NCBI GenBank assembly: GCA_900768755.1
Contig: CAAGDV010000029.1
Coordinates: forward strand, 1 to 34,860
Length of the DNA stretch: 34,860 nt
Direction: 5' to 3'
Source: Lachnospiraceae bacterium
GTDB taxonomy: Bacteria > Bacillota > Clostridia > Lachnospirales > Lachnospiraceae
Part shown: positions 7,840-16,075 of the stretch, one piece after another
Position numbering within the stretch: the stretch's first letter is position 1
How the letters are laid out: every line of letters begins with the position of its first letter
The notes under the pieces: generated by a model
What the model was told of the DNA's origin: nothing
What the model saw: the letters and a program-made list of their open reading frames with translations, nothing else
Database searches by the model: none
Program-made: the position numbers and the translations under genes

Positions 7840-8208
7840 CTACAATACTTCAGGAGCCAGAGAAACAATCTTCATGAACTGCTTATCTCTTAACTCTCTT
7901 GCTACCGGTCCGAAAATACGGGTTCCCTTAGGGTTCTTGTCTTCCTTAATGATAACGGCAGCATTGTCGTCAAATTTAATATAAGATCCGTCTTTACGAC
8001 GAGCACCTTTTACTGTACGAACTACAACGGCTTTAACAACATCACCCTTTTTAACAACACCGCCGGGTGTTGCATCTTTAACGCTGGCAACGATTACATC
8101 ACCGATGTTAGCATACCTTCTTGTTGATCCACCCATAACTCTGATGCAAAGAAGCTCCTTCGCACCTGTGTTATCAGCGACTTTAAGTCTTGTCTCTTGC
8201 TGAATCAT
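7840..8208 (-). CDS. rplN: 50S ribosomal protein L14
   Basis: A 122-aa L14 starting MIQQETRLKVADNTGAKELL and ending with VARELRDKQFMKIVSLAPEVL spread over the C-terminus, the standard family ends. It sits at the subunit interface and contacts 16S rRNA helix 14. AGGAGG lies upstream of the ATG. Confidence 0.98.
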   Translation of the reverse strand: MIQQETRLKVADNTGAKELLCIRVMGGSTRRYANIGDVIVASVKDATPGGVVKKGDVVKAVVVRTVKGARRKDGSYIKFDDNAAVIIKEDKNPKGTRIFGPVARELRDKQFMKIVSLAPEVL

Positions 8209-8239
8209 GCAGGTAATCCTCCTTCAAAATATTCGATAA

Positions 8240-8497
8240 TTACTCGGCTCTGCTGATAAGCTCAACAAATCTCCATCTTTTGTTCTTTGATAAAGGTCTT
8301 GTCTCCATAACCTTTACTACGTCACCAATCTGGCATTCGTTATTCTCATCATGTGCCTGCAATTTGTAAGTTCTCTTAACGATCTTGTTGTAAAGAGGAT
8401 GCTTTACATGGTCCTCAACTGCAACTACGATTGTCTTATCCATCTTATTGCTCACTACCTTACCGGTACGAGTTTTTCTTAAATTTCTTTCTTCCAC
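8240..8497 (-). CDS. rpsQ: 30S ribosomal protein S17
   Basis: An 85-aa OB-fold protein with MEERNLRKTRTGKVVSNKMD, KHPLYNKIVKRTYKLQAHDE and the CQIGDVVKVMETRPLSKNKR signature. S17 is a primary 16S rRNA binder. Length and context (rpmC-rpsQ-rplN) are normal. Confidence 0.98.
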   Translation of the reverse strand: MEERNLRKTRTGKVVSNKMDKTIVVAVEDHVKHPLYNKIVKRTYKLQAHDENNECQIGDVVKVMETRPLSKNKRWRFVELISRAE

Positions 8498-8518
8498 AAC
8501 AAATTCCTCCTTCCTGGA

Positions 8519-8722
8519 TTATTCAGCAGCCTTTTGTGCCATAATCGTCTGAATTCTAGCGATGTTCTTTCTAACTTCTTTGATTCTGCTTGTGTTATCC
8601 AGCTGATTTGTTGCGTTCTGGAATCTTAAGTTAAATAATTCCTTCTTAGCAGCTACTAATTCTTGATTCAATTCTGCAGATGTCTTTGCATTTAATTCTT
8701 CTACATACTTATTAATTTTCAC
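8519..8722 (-). CDS. rpmC: 50S ribosomal protein L29, GTG start inside rplP
   Basis: L29 is a two-helix protein near the exit tunnel that helps dock SRP and trigger factor. I choose GTG at 8722-8720 (MKINKYVEELNAK, 67 aa) because AAGGCGGTG lies about 6 nt ahead. Another GTG at 8731 would add three residues. The start lies 11 nt inside the end of rplP, so translation is probably coupled. The tail LRFQNATNQLDNTSRIKEVR is the family signature. Confidence 0.94.
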   Translation of the reverse strand: MKINKYVEELNAKTSAELNQELVAAKKELFNLRFQNATNQLDNTSRIKEVRKNIARIQTIMAQKAAE

Positions 8723-9149
8723 TGTTATCACCGCCTTCTAATTCTGCACGAGATACAATCTTGCACTTAAGCGGGAGCTTGTGCATTGCAAGACGCAGCG
8801 CCTCTCTTGCGAGTTCCTCAGAAACTCCGCCGATTTCAAACATTACGCGTCCCGGCTTAACAACCGCTACCCAGTACTCAACTCCACCTTTTCCTTTACC
8901 CATTCTGACGCCCAAAGGCTTATGTGTATAAGGCTTATCAGGGAATATCTTTATCCAAACTTTACCACCACGCTTGATATAACGTGTCATTGCGATACGG
9001 GCTGCCTCAATCTGTCTTGAAGTTACCCACTTAGGTTCAAGAGCAACAATACCATACTCACCGTATACTAATGTATTGCCTCTGGATGCCTTACCGGCCA
9101 TAGAACCACGAAACTGCTTACGATGTTTAACTCTCTTAGGTAATAACAT
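8712..9149 (-). CDS. rplP: 50S ribosomal protein L16
   Basis: A 145-aa L16 starting MLLPKRVKHRKQFRGSMAGK, with RMGKGKGGVEYWVAVVKPGR in the middle, the loop close to the A site. The ATG overlaps the rpsC stop by one base (TAATG). Its 3' end contains the ribosome binding site and start of rpmC. Confidence 0.98.
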   Translation of the reverse strand: MLLPKRVKHRKQFRGSMAGKASRGNTLVYGEYGIVALEPKWVTSRQIEAARIAMTRYIKRGGKVWIKIFPDKPYTHKPLGVRMGKGKGGVEYWVAVVKPGRVMFEIGGVSEELAREALRLAMHKLPLKCKIVSRAELEGGDNSEN

Positions 9150-9805
9150 TACTGTTCGCTCCCTTCCTTAACTGATTTAACAGGAAGAACCTCACCCTTG
9201 TAGATCCATACCTTAACGCCAACTTTACCGTATGTCGTATCTGCCTCAGCAAATCCATAATCGATGTCTGCGCGCAAAGTCTGAAGCGGAATTGTTCCTT
9301 CGCTGTAGAACTCTGTACGAGCCATATCTGCTCCGCCAAGACGTCCTGAAACTGCGGTCTTGATACCCTTAGCTCCTGACTTCATTGTTCTTGTCATAAC
9401 AGACTTCATTGCTCTTCTGAATGATACACGATTCTCAAGCTGAAGTGCGATATTCTCTGCAACCAGCTGTGCATCATTATCAGGTTTCTTAATCTCTTTA
9501 ATATCAATTGATAACTTCTTTGTTGTAAGCTTCTGAACTTCAGCCTTAAGAACTTCGATATCTGCTCCGCCCTTACCGATAACAACACCTGGTTTTGCTG
9601 TGTAGATAAGTACCTTAACTCTGTCTGATGCTCTCTCTATCTCAATCTTTGAGATTCCGGCGCTATAAAGTCTCTTCTTGATGAACTTTCTGATGTTATA
9701 GTCTTCAACAAGGTTATCACTGAAATCTGACTCAGCATACCACTTTGAATCCCAGTCTTTAATAACACCGACTCTTAAGCCATGAGGATTAACTTTCTGT
9801 CCCAT
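9149..9805 (-). CDS. rpsC: 30S ribosomal protein S3
   Basis: A 218-aa S3 beginning MGQKVNPHGLRVGVIKDWDS. The KH type 2 domain has the GxxG loop in KPGVVIGKGGADIEVLK, and the C-terminal domain has GRLGGADMARTEFYSEGTIP. S3 lines the mRNA entry channel. Its position between rplV and rplP is conserved. Confidence 0.98.
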   Translation of the reverse strand: MGQKVNPHGLRVGVIKDWDSKWYAESDFSDNLVEDYNIRKFIKKRLYSAGISKIEIERASDRVKVLIYTAKPGVVIGKGGADIEVLKAEVQKLTTKKLSIDIKEIKKPDNDAQLVAENIALQLENRVSFRRAMKSVMTRTMKSGAKGIKTAVSGRLGGADMARTEFYSEGTIPLQTLRADIDYGFAEADTTYGKVGVKVWIYKGEVLPVKSVKEGSEQ

Positions 9806-9819
9806 GTGTGTTCTCCTTC

Positions 9820-10206
9820 CTATCTTTCATTAAGCACGATTGTGATGTGGCTCATTCTCTTTTCGATTCTGTAAGCTCTACCCTGTGCTCTCGGTCTAAC
9901 TCTCTTCATTGTAGGTCCTTTGTTAGCGTAACACTCCTCAATGAAAAGGTTCTCAGCTTTCATACCATTGTTGTTCTCAGCATTGGCAATAGCTGACTTC
10001 AAAAGTTTCTCTATAAGTGTGGAAGCATATCTCGGATTGTATGTTACGATAGCGAGTGCTGTTGCAACATCTTTTCCACGGATAGCATCCAAAACAAAGC
10101 ATGCCTTCTGAACAGAAACCCTAGCGTAAGATAACTTCGCTGACGGTCTTGTATCCTTATTGGCATTTCTCTCTCTTTTTATCTGGGATCTATGTCCTGT
10201 AGCCAT
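9820..10206 (-). CDS. rplV: 50S ribosomal protein L22
   Basis: L22 lines the exit tunnel with its long beta hairpin. The start is ATG 10206-10204 (MATGHRSQIKRERNAN, 128 aa) because GGAAGGAGGT lies just upstream. The frame stays open upstream to a TTG, but that region contains the ribosome binding site. Signatures include RGKDVATALAIVTYNPRYAS and RVRPRAQGRAYRIEKRMSHI. Confidence 0.96.
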   Translation of the reverse strand: MATGHRSQIKRERNANKDTRPSAKLSYARVSVQKACFVLDAIRGKDVATALAIVTYNPRYASTLIEKLLKSAIANAENNNGMKAENLFIEECYANKGPTMKRVRPRAQGRAYRIEKRMSHITIVLNER

Positions 10207-10236
10207 GGATTTAACCTCCTTCCGAAATCCTGTCAA

Positions 10237-10518
10237 TTAACGAGATTTAGATTTTTTCTCGTCTTTTCCATGTCCTCTGAATGTTCTGGTAGCAACAAAC
10301 TCTCCAAGCTTATGTCCAACCATATCCTCGGTTACATATACCGGAACATGTTTTCTACCGTCATGAACTGCAATTGTATGTCCAACCATCTGAGGGAAGA
10401 TTGTTGAGCGGCGAGACCAGGTCTTGATAACTGTCTTATCACCTGAAGCGTTCATAGCATCAACTTTCTTAAGAAGACTATCGTCTGCAAATGCTCCCTT
10501 TTTTAACGAACGTGCCAT
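10237..10518 (-). CDS. rpsS: 30S ribosomal protein S19
   Basis: A 93-aa S19 beginning MARSLKKGAFADDSLLKKVD, with KTWSRRSTIFPQMVGHTIAV and GHKLGEFVATRTFRGH. It forms a head complex with S13. AAAGGAGGTC lies upstream of the ATG. Order rplB-rpsS-rplV is standard. Confidence 0.98.
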   Translation of the reverse strand: MARSLKKGAFADDSLLKKVDAMNASGDKTVIKTWSRRSTIFPQMVGHTIAVHDGRKHVPVYVTEDMVGHKLGEFVATRTFRGHGKDEKKSKSR

Positions 10519-10534
10519 ATATTAGTGACCTCCT

Positions 10535-11377
10535 TTATTTAATGCTCTTACCGTCTCTTCTTCTTACGATAAGCTTGTTAGAAGATTTATTCTTCTTTCT
10601 GGTCTTAAGACCCAGTGCCGGCTTGCCCCATGGTGTCATAGGTCCTGAGCGTCCTACAGGAGCTTTACCTTCACCACCACCATGCGGATGGTCATTAGGG
10701 TTCATAACTGAACCGCGGACTGTCGGGCGGATGCCCATATGGCGCTTGCGTCCTGCTTTACCGATATTGATGAGGCTGTGCTCTGAGTTACCTACTGTGC
10801 CGATTGTTGCACGGCAGATAATCGGAACCATTCTCATTTCGCCTGAAGGAAGTCTGAGTGTTGCATACTTTCCTTCTTTTGCCATAAGCTGTGCTGCAGC
10901 GCCGGCTGTACGAACGAGCTGGCCTCCTCTGTTAGGATAAAGCTCAATGTTGTGGATTTCTGTACCTACAGGAATGTTCTCAAGCGGTAAGCAGTTACCG
11001 ACTTTAACTTCAGCTTCAGGTCCGTTCATAACGACCATTCCGTCTGTAAGTCCCTGCGGTGCAAGGATATATCTCTTCTCGCCGTCTGCATAGCAGATCA
11101 AAGCGATATTAGCTGTTCTGTTAGGATCGTACTCAACTCCGATAACGGTTGCAGGAATTCCATCCTTATTTCTCTTGAAGTCGATCACTCTGTATTTCTG
11201 TCTGTTTCCGCCGCCCTGATGTCTTACGGTGATTTTTCCCTGATTGTTACGTCCGGCGTTCTTTTTCTTGGACTCAAGAAGTGACTTCTCAGGAGTCTTC
11301 TTGGTTATCTCGGAAAAATCCGAACCGGTCATATTTCTTCTGGACGGTGTATATGGGTTGTATGACTTAATTCCCAT
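10535..11377 (-). CDS. rplB: 50S ribosomal protein L2
   Basis: L2 is needed for peptidyl-transferase centre assembly. I set the start at ATG 11377-11375 (MGIKSYNPYTPSRRNMTGSD, 280 aa) because AAAGGAGA lies close upstream. The frame is open further upstream but without a better start. The conserved peptidyl-transferase-associated loop is MNPNDHPHGGGEGKAPVGR in the C-terminal third. Confidence 0.97.
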   Translation of the reverse strand: MGIKSYNPYTPSRRNMTGSDFSEITKKTPEKSLLESKKKNAGRNNQGKITVRHQGGGNRQKYRVIDFKRNKDGIPATVIGVEYDPNRTANIALICYADGEKRYILAPQGLTDGMVVMNGPEAEVKVGNCLPLENIPVGTEIHNIELYPNRGGQLVRTAGAAAQLMAKEGKYATLRLPSGEMRMVPIICRATIGTVGNSEHSLINIGKAGRKRHMGIRPTVRGSVMNPNDHPHGGGEGKAPVGRSGPMTPWGKPALGLKTRKKNKSSNKLIVRRRDGKSIK

Positions 11378-11454
11378 CTTAGTATCTCCTTTCGATGTAT
11401 CTTTGAAATAAATCCGGTGCAATATTCACATCATTTTGTCTGCACCGTTACTGA

Positions 11455-11754
11455 TTAAAGACCTGCAAAAATCTCGATGTCAGCGCTGTCAGCGGTAAGC
11501 TGAACGATTGCTTTCTTCTTTGCAGCAGTCTTGCCGTACACATTGCCTCTTCTGCGTGTCTTGCCATCAAGGTTCATTGTGTTTACACCGGCAACCTTTG
11601 TTCCTTCGAACATCTTCTCAACTGCCTCTTTAATCTGTGTCTTGTTAGCATCCGGATGAACAAGGAAAGTGTATTTCTTTGAAGACATGTCTTCCATACT
11701 CTTCTCTGTGATTACCGGTTTAAGGATGACGTCATAATACTGAATGTTTGCCAT
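11455..11754 (-). CDS. rplW: 50S ribosomal protein L23
   Basis: A 99-aa L23 at the exit tunnel mouth, docking site for trigger factor and SRP. It begins MANIQYYDVILKPVITEKSM and has DANKTQIKEAVEKMFEGTKV. The ATG overlaps the rplD stop by one base, the usual coupled arrangement. Confidence 0.98.
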   Translation of the reverse strand: MANIQYYDVILKPVITEKSMEDMSSKKYTFLVHPDANKTQIKEAVEKMFEGTKVAGVNTMNLDGKTRRRGNVYGKTAAKKKAIVQLTADSADIEIFAGL

Positions 11755-12374
11755 TATGCATACACCTCCTCAATCTTTGCCACCGCATCTTTTGTTACGA
11801 TGAGCTGATCATACTTAAGTATGTCATATACATTAATTGTGTTGGTAAGTGCAGTCTTTACGCCGGGAATGTTTCTTGCTGACATAACAACATTCTTGTC
11901 ATTATCGTTAAGAACAACCAATGCCTTAGATACCTTAAGGTTATCCAAAACTGCAACCATGTTCTTTGTCTTGATATCGCCAAAGCTTAAGCTGTCAAGA
12001 ACAATGATTTTGTCCTCTGCAACTCTTGATGTGAGTGCTGACTTGAGAGCGATATTCTTCTCTTTCTTATTCATCTTGAATGAATAATCTCTTGGCTTCG
12101 GTGCGAATACAACACCACCGCCTGCCCACTGAGGAGCTCTTGTAGAACCCTGACGAGCATGTCCTGTACCCTTCTGTCTCCATGGCTTTCTTCCGCCACC
12201 GCTTACTTCCGAACGGGTCTTAGCGCTCTGTGTTCCCTGTCTGTTATTGGCAAGCTGGTTAACTACTGCCATGTGTACAAGGTGCTCATTAACCTCAACA
12301 CCGAATACAGCATCGTTGAGCTCGATATCTCCAACTTTCTTGCCTTCAATATTGTAAACAGATACTTTTGCCAT
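11754..12374 (-). CDS. rplD: 50S ribosomal protein L4
   Basis: A 206-aa L4 with the internal extended loop (QGTQSAKTRSEVSGGGRKPW, then RQKGTGHARQGSTRAPQWAG) that reaches the tunnel constriction. In E. coli L4 also represses the S10 operon. A structured leader is present upstream of rpsJ here, but whether L4 binds it is unknown. Confidence 0.98.
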   Translation of the reverse strand: MAKVSVYNIEGKKVGDIELNDAVFGVEVNEHLVHMAVVNQLANNRQGTQSAKTRSEVSGGGRKPWRQKGTGHARQGSTRAPQWAGGGVVFAPKPRDYSFKMNKKEKNIALKSALTSRVAEDKIIVLDSLSFGDIKTKNMVAVLDNLKVSKALVVLNDNDKNVVMSARNIPGVKTALTNTINVYDILKYDQLIVTKDAVAKIEEVYA

Positions 12375-12403
12375 CTGCGTATTCCTCCTTCCCGTTAATC
12401 AGT

Positions 12404-13087
12404 TTACTGAACTGATTTAACTGACTCTTTCAAAGTTACTAATGATTTCTTAGGTCCGGGAACTGCTCCCTTTACTAAGATGATATTGTTCTCTGCGTCA
12501 ACTCTGACAACCTCAAGATTCTGAACTGTTGCCCTCTTTGCTCCCATGTGACCGGGCATTCCTTTTCCTTTGAATACACGGCTCGGGTTAGATGAAGCAC
12601 CGTTTGAACCCTGATGACGATGGAACTTAGAGCCGTGAGCCATAGGTCCTCTGCTCTGTCCGAGTCTCTTGATTGCACCCTGGAATCCTTTTCCCTTTGA
12701 GGTTGCAGTTGCATCAATCTTATCTCCTACTGAGAAGATATCAGCCTTGATTTCATCCTTTACGGAATAATCAGCTGCATTGTCAAATCTGAACTCTCTG
12801 AGGAATTTCTTGCTTGCTACGCCGGCCTTGTCGAAGGCACCCTTCTGAGCCTTGGTAACTCCATGTCTGTTTCTGATTTCTTTCTTGCCGCTCTTGTCAA
12901 CGCTTACTGTCTTCTCTTTAGCATCAACATAACCAACAACTACTGCTGCATAACCGTCGTTCTCAACGCTCTTAACCTGTGTTACTACACAAGGTCCGGC
13001 CTGCAATACAGTTACCGGAACAAGCACGCCTTCATCATTGAAGATCTGTGTCATTCCGATCTTAGTAGCTAAAATCGCTTTCTTCAT
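12404..13087 (-). CDS. rplC: 50S ribosomal protein L3
   Basis: A 227-aa L3 starting MKKAILATKIGMTQIFNDEG, with the central extension (GPMAHGSKFHRHQGSNGASS) that contacts the peptidyl-transferase centre and the GMPGHMGAKRATVQNLEVVR signature. It is separated from rpsJ by a 133-nt leader with hairpins and has AGGAGG upstream of ATG. Confidence 0.98.
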   Translation of the reverse strand: MKKAILATKIGMTQIFNDEGVLVPVTVLQAGPCVVTQVKSVENDGYAAVVVGYVDAKEKTVSVDKSGKKEIRNRHGVTKAQKGAFDKAGVASKKFLREFRFDNAADYSVKDEIKADIFSVGDKIDATATSKGKGFQGAIKRLGQSRGPMAHGSKFHRHQGSNGASSNPSRVFKGKGMPGHMGAKRATVQNLEVVRVDAENNIILVKGAVPGPKKSLVTLKESVKSVQ

Positions 13088-13117
13088 ATTTCTTTACCTC
13101 CTGTTTAATCTACAGCG

Positions 13118-13135
13118 GTTCTCGTTACCGAGAAC
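13118..13135 (-). promoter_or_regulatory. Hairpin with GUAA loop just upstream of rplC
   Basis: GTTCTCG and CGAGAAC pair perfectly around a GTAA (GNRA) tetraloop in the rpsJ-rplC gap, about 20 nt ahead of the rplC ribosome binding site. A second imperfect stem (GACAGT with ACTGTT) lies further upstream around 13147-13171. No U-tract follows, so this is not a terminator. A role in processing or autoregulation is inferred. Confidence 0.5.
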
Positions 13136-13220
13136 ATCCTAGAACAGTCAATATAAGTGGAACTGTCTCGTTACTTCTATATTAAACCCTTCAGGACTTT
13201 TAACTAAAATTGGTCCGACA

Positions 13221-13538
13221 TTATTTGTTCTTCATCTTAATGTCGATGTACACACCTGCCGGCATCTCTAATCTTGAGAGAGCATCAACAGTCTTCTGTG
13301 TGGGAGTAATGATATCGATTAATCTCTTGTGTGTTCTCTGCTCAAACTGTTCTCTTGAATCTTTGTACTTGTGAACAGCTCTGAGGATTGTAACAACTTC
13401 CTTCTTGGTAGGAAGAGGTACCGGACCACTCACCTGAGATCCTGTCTTCTTAACAGTCTCGATAATTTTCTTGGCTGACTGATCTACCAACTGATGATCG
13501 TAAGCCTTAAGTGTGATTCTCATTACTTGACTTGCCAT
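13221..13538 (-). CDS. rpsJ: 30S ribosomal protein S10
   Basis: A 105-aa S10 (NusE) starting MASQVMRITLKAYDHQLVDQ, with GPVPLPTKKEVVTILRAVHK and SREQFEQRTHKRLIDIITPT. It is the first gene of the cluster and follows a long structured leader. AAAGGAGGCGGC lies upstream of ATG. Besides its 30S role, S10 works in NusB/NusG antitermination. Confidence 0.98.
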   Translation of the reverse strand: MASQVMRITLKAYDHQLVDQSAKKIIETVKKTGSQVSGPVPLPTKKEVVTILRAVHKYKDSREQFEQRTHKRLIDIITPTQKTVDALSRLEMPAGVYIDIKMKNK

Positions 13539-13817
13539 AAAAAAAGCCGCCTCCTTTTCGTACTATTAAAACCTGATGCGCCTTACGCATCTAGTACAAC
13601 AAGTGGTGACTGTACACATCCCCGTGTGTGTCGCGCCTCTTCATAAGAAAAAGAAGTTATCCTTCTTCACCGCGACCGGTACACGGTCATCTCTGCACAG
13701 GGCAGATGGTAAGTTGTACAGTGACTTGTCGTCAGTTTCCTAACTTGACATTCGCTCCACGGAAAACCTACTATATTAAGTAGCAACCTCGCGCTTCACA
13801 GCTATCATGTCACAGCG
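13539..13817 (-). ncRNA. Structured 5' leader of the S10 operon
   Basis: About 280 nt between the mapped-by-sequence promoter and rpsJ contain no gene but many stems. ACAAGT (13729-13724) and CTGTACA (13721-13715) pair with TGTACAG (13616-13610) and ACTTGT (13604-13599), closing a multi-branch region. Inside lie hairpins such as GACCG/CGGTC and GAAG/CTTC. Next to the ribosome binding site, GTACTA/TAGTAC encloses GATGCG/CGCATC (13560-13597). This fits a ribosomal-protein autoregulatory leader. From memory, an S10 leader class has been described in Clostridia; I cannot confirm membership here. Confidence 0.7.
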
Positions 13818-13823
13818 AATATT

Positions 13824-13852
13824 AGTATATAGTATATGTATGAAAAAATCAA
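13824..13852 (-). promoter_or_regulatory. Promoter of the S10 ribosomal protein operon
   Basis: On the minus strand TTGATT (13852-13847), a 17-nt spacer and TATACT (13829-13824) form a strong sigma-A promoter. Transcription would start near 13817, giving the structured leader. It is the main promoter I see for the whole cluster. Confidence 0.75.
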
Positions 13853-13888
13853 TACCCTAAAATTGTTTTTTTTCTGTACAATATACTA

Positions 13889-13921
13889 TGTGCCACGGGC
13901 TTTTGAAAAAACCGCGGCACA
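13889..13921 (-). terminator. Hairpin after the GH5 gene, possible terminator
   Basis: TGTGCCGCGG pairs over 10 positions (one G-U) with CCGTGGCACA 7 nt downstream of the GH5 stop and upstream of the S10 promoter. No proper U-tract follows on either strand, so it may be a weak terminator or RNA-stability element separating the glucanase operon from the S10 operon. Confidence 0.45.
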
Positions 13922-13927
13922 CATACA

Positions 13928-14959
13928 TTACAACACTTTTACTACTTCGTCAAGCACCGGTGCAAAATGTTCATCAACAAAACCGAAATTCATATTGCGG
14001 TATGACCACGCTGCCCTGTTTATTCCGTAATGAACAAACGCCTCATGAATTGCCCTGTACCAGTTAAGCGCGTCCTTCGGCTCTGCAAGGTCTATCACGC
14101 CGTACTCTCCGCAGTACAGCGGCACATCATATTTCTCGGCATGCTCAACAGCCTCCTTAAAATACCGGATAAAAAATTCCGCGTCCGCTTTCTGATTAGG
14201 TTCGCCCATATCCGGAAGCAGGAACTCCCCGCCCGGAATCTTTGTCTTAAGTGCCTCAGAAAATTCCGAATACGTGCTGTCATATGATATCCTGAAATCA
14301 CCCGGCATACAGTCAATCCAGCCGGCTCCCTGATGGGTAAAAATCATTGGCTCATAGCAGTGGAAATTGTATACTATTTTGTCATCGTACGGAGCCTCAA
14401 GTGCTTTTACCGAGCTCACGCTGTTGTTCCAATAACTTCCTATAAGAATATAAGTATCCGGCGCATATACGCGGATTCGCTTTATGCATTTTGCAGCAAT
14501 TTTGTTCCACACATCGCTGACCTGCGGGTCCGTCACCTCATTCAGCAGCTCAAAAGCCACATTCTCATGCATATTGCCGTAGTAAGCCGCCATTCTCTCC
14601 CAAAGCCTGTAGAAGCGCTCCTGGTACTCCTCATTCTCGAAAAATCCCTCCTGCTTCTCGCCCGCGTCAAAAGAGTATCCGAATGTCTTATGCAAATCAA
14701 GAATAAGGTTTAGTCCGTTTTTTCTCGCCCATCCTATGGCAACCGTCAGGCGTTCAAAGCCCTTGTCTATATATTCCCCATCCTCTGTCTCAAGAAAATT
14801 GTAGTCAAAAGGAAGTCTTACATGGTCCAGACCCCAGCCCGCAATCCTTTCAAAATCCTGCTCCTTGATAAATGTATCAAAGTGTTCCTCCGTGTATTTG
14901 CACTGCGAAAACCATCCGCCGAGGTTTATGCCTCTCTCAAATCCCTGCCATCTCTTCAT
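13928..14959 (-). CDS. Cytoplasmic GH5 beta-glucanase, CelC-like
   Basis: A 343-aa (beta/alpha)8 glycoside hydrolase of family 5. It begins MKRWQGFERGINLGGWFSQC and strongly resembles Clostridium thermocellum endoglucanase C, which is also 343 aa. The acid/base is Glu141 (FELLNE) and the nucleophile Glu285 (LYCGEYG). His90, His200 and Tyr202 sit at conserved substrate positions. There is no signal peptide, so it probably acts on imported beta-glucan oligosaccharides. It lies 20 nt after the GH16 gene in the same operon. Subfamily (probably GH5_37) is recalled, not tested. Confidence 0.93.
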   Translation of the reverse strand: MKRWQGFERGINLGGWFSQCKYTEEHFDTFIKEQDFERIAGWGLDHVRLPFDYNFLETEDGEYIDKGFERLTVAIGWARKNGLNLILDLHKTFGYSFDAGEKQEGFFENEEYQERFYRLWERMAAYYGNMHENVAFELLNEVTDPQVSDVWNKIAAKCIKRIRVYAPDTYILIGSYWNNSVSSVKALEAPYDDKIVYNFHCYEPMIFTHQGAGWIDCMPGDFRISYDSTYSEFSEALKTKIPGGEFLLPDMGEPNQKADAEFFIRYFKEAVEHAEKYDVPLYCGEYGVIDLAEPKDALNWYRAIHEAFVHYGINRAAWSYRNMNFGFVDEHFAPVLDEVVKVL

Positions 14960-14979
14960 ATACTAATGCCTCCTTCACA

Positions 14980-15900
14980 CTATTTGCTTATACTGTCGTT
15001 CTGATACACCCTTACATAATCGACATACATCGCCGCTCTCTCATCAAAAACCGTACTTTCATTGGGGTCGCCGGGCCAATCGCCGCCAACCGCCACATTA
15101 AGAATAATGTAAAAATCCCGGTTAAACGGAGCAGGGAACTCATCGTAAGCAACTCCGTCTTTTTGTGTAAACCATGTATCCGTCGTATAAAACTCCACGC
15201 CGTCAACGGAAAAAGTAATTTTGCCCGGAAGCCACTCGCATCTGAACACATGGTATTCAGATGAAAAACTGCCCTCAGAGAGCCTGAATTTCTCCTGGTT
15301 CAGCGTGTGCGGCGTGCCGTAATGAATAGTTGAATAAGTTGTTTTGGTTGCAGCGCCCAGAACCTCCATTATATCAATCTCACCACAGCTTGGCCACGGT
15401 CCGTATGTCTTCTCGTCCGTCGGCATCATCCAGAACGCCGGCAGAAAGCCTTTGCCCTGGGGCACCTTTATTCTCGCCTCAATAATTCCGTATGTAAAAT
15501 CATGTTTGCTTTTGGTATTAATTCGTCCGGATGTATAACGGTTCCCGTTCTTAAGCGGCTGGATAACCAGGCATCCGTCTTTTACATAAATGTTTTCCTC
15601 GTTGATTACATAGGACTGGAGCTCATGGTTAACCCACCCCGGCATATGAACCTCATAATTCCAGTTCGTCATGTCGAGCACATCCTCGTCAAATTCATCG
15701 CTCCACACAAGCCTGTATCCGTCAGGCACGGGATATGTAACCACATCATTAGGCCCTGCGGTCGCATCCGTCGCATTCTCCGTAGGAGTGTTCTCCGCGG
15801 TCTGAGTTTCATTGTCTCTGCCCCTGCACGCACAGAGCGCAAGTGCCATTACAAAACAACTAACCATTGAAACAATTCGCAATGCATTTTTTCTCTTCAT
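14980..15900 (-). CDS. GH16 beta-glucanase (laminarinase/lichenase) lipoprotein
   Basis: A 306-aa exported enzyme. I start at ATG 15900-15898 (MKRKNALRIVSMVSCF) because the signal sequence and a GGTG site fit; the frame is open 22 codons upstream. A lipobox ALCAC suggests lipidation at Cys25, followed by a Thr/Glu/Asn-rich linker to about residue 55. The GH16 core has the catalytic ExDxxE motif (Glu174, Asp176, Glu179 in CGEIDIMEV). It likely degrades mixed-linkage or beta-1,3-glucan at the cell surface and supplies oligosaccharides to the GH5 enzyme downstream. Confidence 0.93.
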   Translation of the reverse strand: MKRKNALRIVSMVSCFVMALALCACRGRDNETQTAENTPTENATDATAGPNDVVTYPVPDGYRLVWSDEFDEDVLDMTNWNYEVHMPGWVNHELQSYVINEENIYVKDGCLVIQPLKNGNRYTSGRINTKSKHDFTYGIIEARIKVPQGKGFLPAFWMMPTDEKTYGPWPSCGEIDIMEVLGAATKTTYSTIHYGTPHTLNQEKFRLSEGSFSSEYHVFRCEWLPGKITFSVDGVEFYTTDTWFTQKDGVAYDEFPAPFNRDFYIILNVAVGGDWPGDPNESTVFDERAAMYVDYVRVYQNDSISK

Positions 15901-15982
15901 TATTTTCACCTTTCCCACTGTCTGAAATATCCTTCTGAATTGTGTTTCTATAATTAAGTTTACCAAGCGGCATGGACAATAT

Positions 15983-16016
15983 ATACCAAAATATTTCTAT
16001 TTATATCAAAATATTA
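15983..16016. promoter_or_regulatory. Direct repeats 20 bp apart, candidate AraC-type operator
   Basis: The element ATAYCAAAATATT occurs at 15983-15995 and again at 16003-16015, exactly 20 bp apart (about two helical turns). It lies in the 175-bp divergent region between the GH16 gene and the AraC-family regulator. AraC/XylS regulators commonly bind such tandem direct half-sites. No clear sigma-A boxes are seen in this AT-rich gap. Confidence 0.5.
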
Positions 16017-16075
16017 TTGTATTTTATATACGCCGATGATACCATGATAATATGAACAAAAAGGAGATGGTATCC

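Noticed and set aside
10207..10236. Longer rplV from an upstream TTG
   Set aside because: The extra codons contain the ribosome binding site for the ATG at 10206.
14333..14713. Open frame on the plus strand inside the GH5 gene
   Set aside because: It is opposite conserved GH5 codons, without a ribosome binding site or recognisable protein.
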